A stretch of DNA of 64,000 bases from positions 682,001 to 746,000 of the forward strand of contig NZ_FNVQ01000001.1 of NCBI RefSeq assembly GCF_900108065.1, given 5' to 3'. Shown in pieces: positions 58,275-64,000 of this stretch. Position 1 is the stretch's first letter; every line of letters starts with the position of its first letter. Under the pieces are notes generated by a model. It saw nothing but the letters and a program-made list of their open reading frames with translations. It had not been told where the DNA came from and ran no database searches. The DNA is from Marinobacterium lutimaris (lineage in GTDB: Bacteria; Pseudomonadota; Gammaproteobacteria; Pseudomonadales; Balneatricaceae). The position numbers and the translations under genes are program-made.

Positions 58275-60491
58275 ATGCGTTTCATGTCTGAACTTACGTC
58301 GAAGCTTGTTTCAGAACAACAGCCACAGGGCGGCACCAGTCGTCGCGGATTCTTAAAACTGATGGGTGGGGCCGGTGTCGGTCTGACTCTCGCGATCAAC
58401 ACACCTTTCTCCCTGGCAAACGCCAGCGAGTCCCCGGAGGCGCTCAACGCCGACGGCGACTTTGCGCCTAATGCGTTTGTGCGCATCGCTCCGGATAACA
58501 GCGTATCGGTGGTGATCAAGCATATCGAGATGGGCCAGGGCACCTTTACTGGCCTGTCGACCATCGTCGCGGATGAGCTGGATGCGGCCTGGAGCCAGGT
58601 GGTACCGGTTCCGGCACCGGCCGATGCCAGCCGCTACAACAACCTGGCGTTTGGCCCGATGCAGGGCACGGGCGGCAGTACCGCCATCGCCAACTCTTGG
58701 GAACAGCTGCGCTTCGCCGGCGCTACTGCGAAGGCGATGCTCGTTGCAGCAGCGGCCCAGGCGTGGAACGTGCCTGCTTCAGAGATCCGAGTTTCCGAAG
58801 GCGTACTGAGCCACGCCTCAGGTCGTGAAGCGACCTTTGGGGAAATGGCTGACCGCGCTGCCCAGCTGCCGGTGCCAGAGCCCAAGAGCATCACTCTGAA
58901 AACGCCGGATCAGTTCGTGCTTATCGGCAAGTCCGTCAGCCGTAAAGACGTGGGCAAGAACGATGGCACCGCGATCTTCACCCAGGATTTCAAACTCGAT
59001 GGCATGCTAACCGCTCTGGTGCTGCATCCGCCACGCTTTGGCGCCACGCTGGTCAGCTTTGACGACAGCGAGACCCGCGCCTCCAACGGCGTTGTCGATG
59101 TGGTGCAGATCCCCAGCGGTATCGCCGTGCTGGCGAAGGATTACTGGAGCGCCCATGTGGGTCGCGGCAAGCTGAAGGCACAGTGGGACGAGTCCGGCGC
59201 CATCAGCCAGAGCAGCGACGAGATGATGGCGGAATACCGCGAGCTGTCTCAGAAAGAAGGTCTGCCCGCGCGTAACGATGGCGATGCGGCGGCTGCGATC
59301 AGCGATGCGGCCACCGTGGTTGAAGCCACCTACGAGTTTCCGTACCTGTCCCATGCACCCATGGAGCCGATGAACTGTGTCGCCCTGGTCAAACCGGACG
59401 GTTGCGAAATCTGGAACGGCGAGCAGTTTCAGACCGTGGATCAGAACAACATCGCCGCTGTACTCGGTATCAAGCCGGAGCAGGTGAAAATCAACATGCT
59501 CTACGCCGGTGGCAGCTTTGGTCGTCGTGCCAACCCGCACTCCGACTACCTGGTCGAAACGGTGCATATCGCCAAGGCGAAACCCGGTGTGCCAGTCAAA
59601 CTGGTCTGGAGCCGTGAGGACGATGTTCATGCCGGCTATTACCGTCCGGCCTACGTGCACCGTCTGCGTGGCGGCTTGGATGCCGAGGGCAACATCACCG
59701 GCTGGCAGCAGCATATCGTTGGCCAGTCCATCGCCCAGGGCACCCTGTTCGAAGGCGGCATGATCAAGGACGGTGTTGATGACACCTCCGTGGAAGGTGC
59801 CTCTAACCTGCCGTATGCGATCCCGAACCTGAACGTGTCGCTGACCACCACACAGAAACAGGTGCCGGTGGTCTGGTGGCGCTCGGTAGGCAGCACCCAC
59901 ACTGCTTATGCCACCGAAGCGTTTCTGGATGAACTGGCGGCAAAAGCGGGCAAGGATCCAGTGGAGCTGCGTATGCAGTTGCTCAAGGGTGAACCGCGCT
60001 GGCAGGGTGTACTGAAACTGGCCGCTGAAAAAGCAGGCTGGGGCAGCGAAGTGCCGGAAGGTCGCGGACGTGGCGTTGCCGTGCACAAATCCTTCGGGAC
60101 CTACGTCGCTCAGGTCGCGGAAGTATCACTGACCGATTCCGGTCAGCTCAAGGTGGAAAAGGTAGTCTGCGCCGTGGATTGCGGTGTGGCGATCAACCCG
60201 GACGTGATCCGCGCCCAGATGGAAGGCGGCATCGGTTTTGGTCTGTCACCGGCGATGATGTCTGCCATCACCCTGGACAAGGGCAAGGTAGTGGAATCCA
60301 ACTTCCATAACTATCAGGTGCTGCGTATCAACCAGATGCCGGAGATCGAGGTGCATATCGTACCCTCCGCTGAAGCGCCCACCGGCGTTGGTGAACCGGG
60401 CGTACCGCCGATCGCACCGGCCGTGGCCAATGCACTGGCTGCACTGACCGGCAAGCGCTATCACCAGCTGCCGATCAAGCTGGATGCTTGA
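58275..60491 (+). CDS. iorB: Molybdenum hydroxylase large subunit with Tat signal, isoquinoline oxidoreductase type
   Basis: A 738-aa molybdopterin subunit of the xanthine dehydrogenase superfamily. A twin-arginine signal ([19 protein letters not shown], about residues 22-40) marks periplasmic export. The cofactor motifs are [30 protein letters not shown] and near the end [21 protein letters not shown] with the catalytic Glu. The ATG at 58275 has AAGGAGG upstream. A cytochrome c third subunit, frequent in such enzymes, is absent nearby, so the electron acceptor is unknown. The oxidised substrate is probably an aldehyde or N-heterocycle. Confidence 0.9.
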   Translation: MRFMSELTSKLVSEQQPQGGTSRRGFLKLMGGAGVGLTLAINTPFSLANASESPEALNADGDFAPNAFVRIAPDNSVSVVIKHIEMGQGTFTGLSTIVADELDAAWSQVVPVPAPADASRYNNLAFGPMQGTGGSTAIANSWEQLRFAGATAKAMLVAAAAQAWNVPASEIRVSEGVLSHASGREATFGEMADRAAQLPVPEPKSITLKTPDQFVLIGKSVSRKDVGKNDGTAIFTQDFKLDGMLTALVLHPPRFGATLVSFDDSETRASNGVVDVVQIPSGIAVLAKDYWSAHVGRGKLKAQWDESGAISQSSDEMMAEYRELSQKEGLPARNDGDAAAAISDAATVVEATYEFPYLSHAPMEPMNCVALVKPDGCEIWNGEQFQTVDQNNIAAVLGIKPEQVKINMLYAGGSFGRRANPHSDYLVETVHIAKAKPGVPVKLVWSREDDVHAGYYRPAYVHRLRGGLDAEGNITGWQQHIVGQSIAQGTLFEGGMIKDGVDDTSVEGASNLPYAIPNLNVSLTTTQKQVPVVWWRSVGSTHTAYATEAFLDELAAKAGKDPVELRMQLLKGEPRWQGVLKLAAEKAGWGSEVPEGRGRGVAVHKSFGTYVAQVAEVSLTDSGQLKVEKVVCAVDCGVAINPDVIRAQMEGGIGFGLSPAMMSAITLDKGKVVESNFHNYQVLRINQMPEIEVHIVPSAEAPTGVGEPGVPPIAPAVANALAALTGKRYHQLPIKLDA

Positions 60492-60518
60492 TCCGATCAG
60501 CTGAAAAGTAAGCCTGGA

Positions 60519-60552
60519 AACGGCGGTCTCCTTCGGGAGCCGCCGTTTTTTA
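60519..60552 (+). terminator. Terminator after the molybdenum hydroxylase genes
   Basis: CGGCGG-T-CTCC pairs with GGAGCCGCCG around a short loop, one bulged base, followed by TTTTTTATT. It lies 28 bp after the stop at 60491. Confidence 0.9.
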
Positions 60553-60624
60553 TTGGGCTGCACTATCCTTGCAAGGGAAGCGCTTGAGAAGGAAACGGCT
60601 TACTAATGGAAAGGAGAACCACCC

Positions 60625-61257
60625 ATGCCGATTCACCTGCACACGCTGATGTTGACGTTTTGCCTGTTTATTCTACTCCCGGCTCAGGTCCTGGCCGATG
60701 AGATAGGCAGGGTAGTGGCCGTGCTTGGAAGTGCGTTGGCGGAACGTGGAGAGCAGAGGATTAATCTCAGCCGCGACGACAGGCTATACGAGGGCGATCG
60801 GCTGGTGACCCTGGAAGGCAGTCGATTGAAAATCCTGTTGCGCGATGAAACCACACTCGCACTGGGCCAGAATACCGTGCTTGAGCTATCGAAGTATCAG
60901 TTTGATGCGCAGCAGTCAGACGTGAGTCTGAGCTTTTTGCAGGGCGCCTTTCGCTGCAATACGGGGCAGATCGGCCAGCAAAAGCATCCCAATTTCAGGA
61001 TCGAAACCCGCTCCGCGCTTATCGGTGTCAGAGGTACCGACTTTTGGGGCGGATTTATCTTTGACGATGACCTGGGTGTCGCCATGCTGGAGGGGAAGGG
61101 CGTCTATGTCGAGAACGAGTATGGGCGTGTGGAGCTAACCCAGGCGGGCGAAGGCACAACGGTAGTTCAGGGCCGGTCACCCTCTAACCCTGTTCAATGG
61201 AAGCCCGCAAAAATTGAGCGGGCGATTGCAGAGACCGAGGTACCGGAGCAGCTCTAA
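60625..61257 (+). CDS. Secreted FecR-domain protein
   Basis: A 210-aa exported protein. A signal peptide (about 1-24, ending VLADE) precedes a FecR-type domain: IGRVVAVLGSALAERGEQRINLSRDDRLYEGDRLVTLEGSRLKILLRDETTLALGQNTVLEL, then FRCNTGQIGQQKHPNFRIETRSALIGVRGTDF. There is no transmembrane anchor or sigma-interaction segment as in FecR itself, so it is one of the stand-alone FecR-domain proteins. Function unknown. The ribosome binding site AGGAG is 8 nt upstream of the start. Confidence 0.85.
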   Translation: MPIHLHTLMLTFCLFILLPAQVLADEIGRVVAVLGSALAERGEQRINLSRDDRLYEGDRLVTLEGSRLKILLRDETTLALGQNTVLELSKYQFDAQQSDVSLSFLQGAFRCNTGQIGQQKHPNFRIETRSALIGVRGTDFWGGFIFDDDLGVAMLEGKGVYVENEYGRVELTQAGEGTTVVQGRSPSNPVQWKPAKIERAIAETEVPEQL

Positions 61258-61553
61258 ACCGGGCTTCTGCTTGGCGCACATAGCGGACGTTATAAGGGGT
61301 GTATGGCCCACGATAACTTTCGACACAAAGTCGCCTTTCACGAAATTAATCATGAAACTGTATTCCCAGAAACACATGCGGTCACCATGTTACTCTGGAG
61401 AATCTCATTGCAACTCGACAACACGCCGCGTTTTCAGACAGCCTGGTCCCTTAGCGGACCATAGGTATATGGCGCTCTGCACGGGCTGCGCTTAGCGTCC
61501 TTGTCAGGATGTAGGTTAAAGATAGCTTCTCGAAAGATAACTTCGGTGAGGCG

Positions 61554-62465
61554 CTACCAATAATCACTGGTTGTTGTTTTTGTTAGAAATGACGCTTCCA
61601 GGTAGTCAAGGAATAGTGATACCCGGGTTGCGAGCCGAGCTTTCTGCAAATATACCGCGTAGATATCGGCTGGTGGTGTTTCGTATTCCGGCAGTACTAG
61701 CTCCAACTCGCCGCTCCTCAAATGTTTAGCGAGATCCCACTGAGCTCTCATCAACAGTCCGTGGCCTTCGATCGCCCACTGGAGTGCAACATGTCCATCG
61801 TTCGTGCTTAGCTTAACCGGCACGCGTACAGCCTGGGTCTGATTGTCTTTAGTTAGTCGCCAGAGATTGGCGGTTTCATCATTCTGGCGTAGTGCTATCG
61901 CCTTGTGACTACTTAGGTCCTGTGGCGCGGCAGGGCGCCCCATCTTATCCAGGTAGCGGGGACTGGCGCTGATAAAGCGCCGGTTTGGTGCGATCTTGCG
62001 GGCAATTAAGCGTGAGTCCGGTACGTCGCCGAAGCGAATCAGGATATCCACGGCATCATCTGGTGGCGAGACATGCCTGTCGCTCAGGGTGAGTCGCACA
62101 ACCAGATCTGGGTGTTCTGAAACAAACTCGGATACCAGCGGCGCAATGTATTTTCTACCGAAGCCCAGCGGTGCGTGAATGTTCAGTTGACCGGTCGGGC
62201 TTTCCGACTGGTTGCGAATCACATCCTGCATCTCCTCCATCTGGGCGAGGATGTTCTGGGCATATTCAAGATAGATCTCACCTTCAGGCGTCAGTGAAAT
62301 ATGCCGGGTTGTCCGGTTAACCAGCTTTACTCCAATCCTATCTTCTATCTGTGCTAGGCGTTTTGTCGCAGCGGACGGGGACAGGTCCAGCTCTTGCGCG
62401 GCGCCCGACAGGGATCGCTTTTGGGCCAGACTGACAAAGAATCGCATCGAATCTTCGGCATCCAT
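61554..62465 (-). CDS. LysR-family regulator, likely of the tartrate dehydratase operon
   Basis: A 303-aa LysR protein with the helix-turn-helix FVSLAQKRSLSGAAQELDLSPSAATKRLAQIEDRIGVKLVNRTTRHISLT and a standard effector domain. It diverges from ttdA, with 136 bp between starts, the same arrangement as E. coli ttdR and ttdAB, so it is probably the tartrate-responsive activator. The gap contains AATGCAC/GTGCATT arms. The 296 bp downstream of it hold no gene I can support. Confidence 0.9.
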   Translation of the reverse strand: MDAEDSMRFFVSLAQKRSLSGAAQELDLSPSAATKRLAQIEDRIGVKLVNRTTRHISLTPEGEIYLEYAQNILAQMEEMQDVIRNQSESPTGQLNIHAPLGFGRKYIAPLVSEFVSEHPDLVVRLTLSDRHVSPPDDAVDILIRFGDVPDSRLIARKIAPNRRFISASPRYLDKMGRPAAPQDLSSHKAIALRQNDETANLWRLTKDNQTQAVRVPVKLSTNDGHVALQWAIEGHGLLMRAQWDLAKHLRSGELELVLPEYETPPADIYAVYLQKARLATRVSLFLDYLEASFLTKTTTSDYW

Positions 62466-62506
62466 AATGCACCTTTAGGAAATTGTATATTTACTTTTAG
62501 TGCATT
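62466..62506. promoter_or_regulatory. Inverted repeat in the LysR-ttdA divergent promoter
   Basis: AATGCAC (62466-62472) and GTGCATT (62500-62506) are perfect 7-bp arms separated by 27 bp, directly at the start of the LysR gene. The AT-rich spacer probably contains a promoter. It may be an operator of the LysR regulator. Confidence 0.45.
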
Positions 62507-62601
62507 TTTACACGCTTTCTACCCCCTATGATAGCCACACGTTCCATCCGGTTTGTTCCTTTAAGGGGCAATCCGGGACACTAAAAGAAGAGGATACAAG
62601 C

Positions 62602-63501
62602 GTGGAGAAAGAAGCCGCAGTTCAGTCCCTGACTGACACTCTCGCGAAATTCACTGCCTATATCGGAAAACGTCTTCCAACGGACGTTAAAGAGAAACAG
62701 GCGGAGTTGCGTGCCAAAGAAACCAACCCCATGGCGATCGAGATCTTTGACGTGATGGCGGAAAACCAGGACGCGGCCGACAAGCTGGATCGTCCTAGCT
62801 GCCAGGATACCGGTGTCATTCAGTATTTCATCCAGGCAGGCTCATCCTTTCCGTTGCTGGGTGAACTGGAGTCGATTCTGGAAGGGGCGACCCGGGGTGC
62901 AACCGAAATTGGGCCTCTGCGCCACAACGCCGTTGAGTCGTTTGTCGAGAAGAATACCGGTACCAATACCGGCTCCAAGATCCCCTGGCTCGATTGGGAA
63001 ATTCTTCCTGGCGAAGACTATGCGATCATCGATGTCTACATGGCCGGTGGCGGATGTACTCTGCCGGGCGCATCGACTGTATTGATGCCGGGACAGGGCT
63101 ACGAGGGTGTGGCGGAGTTCGTTCTCGATGTAATGACCTCGCGCGGCCTCAACGCCTGCCCGCCGCTGCTGGTTGGCGTGGGTGTCTCCACCTCGGCGGA
63201 GACCGCTGCACGGCTTTCCAAGAAGGCGATTCTTAAACCGGTCAACGCCCGCAATGCTAATGAACAGGCCGCTCTGCTCGAAGATCTGTTGACTGACGGT
63301 ATTAACGATCTGGGTATAGGCCCACAGGGACTCACCGGCGACAACACCGTGATGGGAGTGAATATCGAATCATCTGCGCGCCATCCTTCTACTATCGGCG
63401 TGGCCGTTTCCACCGGTTGCTGGGCGCACCGTCGTGGCCAAATCAAGGTCAATGCAGACCTCTCCTACGAAATTATCTCCCATCAGGATGTACAGCTATG
63501 A
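62602..63501 (+). CDS. ttdA: L(+)-tartrate dehydratase alpha subunit
   Basis: A 299-aa iron-sulfur dehydratase alpha subunit of the class I fumarase family (E. coli TtdA is 303 aa). Cluster Cys are in [21 protein letters not shown] and [11 protein letters not shown]. With TtdB it converts L-tartrate to oxaloacetate; a two-subunit fumarase is the other possibility. The GTG at 62602 with AGAGGA upstream is chosen, as the earlier frame from 62500 reads through non-conserved residues. It overlaps ttdB by ATGA. Confidence 0.88.
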   Translation: MEKEAAVQSLTDTLAKFTAYIGKRLPTDVKEKQAELRAKETNPMAIEIFDVMAENQDAADKLDRPSCQDTGVIQYFIQAGSSFPLLGELESILEGATRGATEIGPLRHNAVESFVEKNTGTNTGSKIPWLDWEILPGEDYAIIDVYMAGGGCTLPGASTVLMPGQGYEGVAEFVLDVMTSRGLNACPPLLVGVGVSTSAETAARLSKKAILKPVNARNANEQAALLEDLLTDGINDLGIGPQGLTGDNTVMGVNIESSARHPSTIGVAVSTGCWAHRRGQIKVNADLSYEIISHQDVQL

Positions 63502-64000
63502 AGAAGGTACTGAAGACACCGATTTCAGCCCAGGACCTGGAAGACCTTAAAGTCGGCGACGTTGTTTACCTCGATGGAACCCTGGTGACCTGCCGGGACG
63601 TGGCGCACCGCCGTTTGATCGAATATGGCCAGGAGTTGCCCGTTGATATTGCCGGCGGCGCCATCTTTCATGCGGGCCCGATCGTGCGGGAAAAGGATGA
63701 TGGCAGCTATGAGATGGTCTCCATCGGACCAACCACCAGCATGCGTATGGAAAAATTTGAGCGTGAGTTTATCGAAAAAACCGGCGTCAGACTGATCATC
63801 GGCAAGGGCGGCATGGGCCCGGAAACAGCTGCCGGCTGTCAGGAACACAAGGCAGTTCATGCAGTGTTCCCAGGCGGATGCGCTGTTGTGGCGGCCACTA
63901 AGGTGGAAGCGATAGAGGGAGCTGAGTGGAAAGATCTGGGTATGCCGGAAACGCTCTGGATAAACCGAGTAAAAGGCTTTGGTCCGTTGATAATTTCCAT
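63498..64000 (+). CDS. ttdB: L(+)-tartrate dehydratase beta subunit (3' end outside window)
   Basis: The first 167 codons of the beta subunit are visible; TtdB has about 200 residues. The sequence begins [27 protein letters not shown], then [19 protein letters not shown] and [16 protein letters not shown], and IIGKGGMG with PGGCAVV, all typical of the class I fumarase beta domain. The ATG overlaps the ttdA stop. The gene continues past the right edge. Confidence 0.92.
   Translation, partial: MKKVLKTPISAQDLEDLKVGDVVYLDGTLVTCRDVAHRRLIEYGQELPVDIAGGAIFHAGPIVREKDDGSYEMVSIGPTTSMRMEKFEREFIEKTGVRLIIGKGGMGPETAAGCQEHKAVHAVFPGGCAVVAATKVEAIEGAEWKDLGMPETLWINRVKGFGPLIIS

Noticed and set aside
61258-61553. 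Short frames in the gap after the FecR-domain gene
   Set aside because: Frames on both strands lack ribosome binding sites and motifs; I see nothing supportable here.

Overview
The window is 64 kb of GC-rich (roughly 57-58 %), densely packed bacterial chromosome. The gene families point to a marine gammaproteobacterium of the Oceanospirillales/Marinobacterium kind: a periplasmic TRAP transporter, a Tsx-like porin, PuuD urate hydroxylase, a DUF3360 permease, RmuC, DUF1285 and a GAK-type cassette. The species cannot be named from sequence alone. I saw no tRNA, rRNA, CRISPR array, insertion sequence or prophage.

Layout. (1) 1-3.1 kb: a LuxR-type response regulator and an ammonium-transporter/histidine-kinase fusion, probably an ammonium sensor. 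(2) 3.3-10.3 kb, minus strand: a BMP-type nucleoside/purine ABC importer with 8-oxoguanine deaminase and the salvage enzyme Gpt. (3) 10.6-19.2 kb, plus strand, divergent: a near-complete purine catabolic operon, xdhABC-uraD-uraH-allA-guaD-puuD, carrying guanine/hypoxanthine through xanthine and urate to allantoin, plus ureidoglycolate lyase. Allantoinase and allantoate hydrolase are not in the window. (4) 19.4-29 kb: mixed genes (zinc-ribbon HEFGH membrane protein, DUF3360 permease, cysteine hydrolase with divergent AraC regulator, flavocytochrome reductase, SpoIIE phosphatase, LCAT-like lipase, parvulin). (5) 29.3-34 kb: a TRAP transporter with an Asp/Glu/hydantoin-racemase-family enzyme and an RpiR regulator. 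(6) 34-35.1 kb: decayed DNA. (7) 35.1-38.4 kb: MFS exporter, DUF1285 protein, Xre/RES toxin-antitoxin pair. (8) 38.4-42 kb: nucleoside deoxyribosyltransferase, TetR/RutR-like regulator, NCS2 permease and Tsx-like porin. (9) 42.3-46.1 kb: NifX-like protein, GST, DUF6156-like protein, RmuC and an unknown. (10) 46.1-54.6 kb: the most unusual region, a cassette of a CofD-like protein, PhoU-APH kinase fusion, ATP-grasp ligase, HprK-related kinase, SixA-Nudix fusion, histidine phosphatase, metallophosphoesterase and small amphi-Trp protein. (11) 54.6-64 kb: LysR/metallo-hydrolase pair, DsbA-family protein, a Tat-exported molybdenum hydroxylase, a FecR-domain protein, and LysR with L-tartrate dehydratase ttdAB running off the edge.

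Regulation. A 16-bp palindrome of the form TGACCAnnTGGTCA recurs at seven places: upstream of the substrate-binding protein gene, upstream of gpt, three times between the ABC transporter and xdhA, and twice upstream of the Tsx-like porin. It matches the E. coli RutR operator as I remember it, and a RutR-like TetR regulator lies inside one of the controlled clusters. At three of these places the palindrome overlaps an exact GG-N10-GC sigma-54 promoter in the same relative position. This links import of nucleobases and nucleosides, salvage, oxidation and probably nitrogen status into one regulon.

The 46.1-54.6 kb cassette is the best candidate for an undescribed system. Its families suggest a phosphorylation and ligation cycle acting on a small carrier protein or phosphorylated metabolite, but its substrate is unknown.
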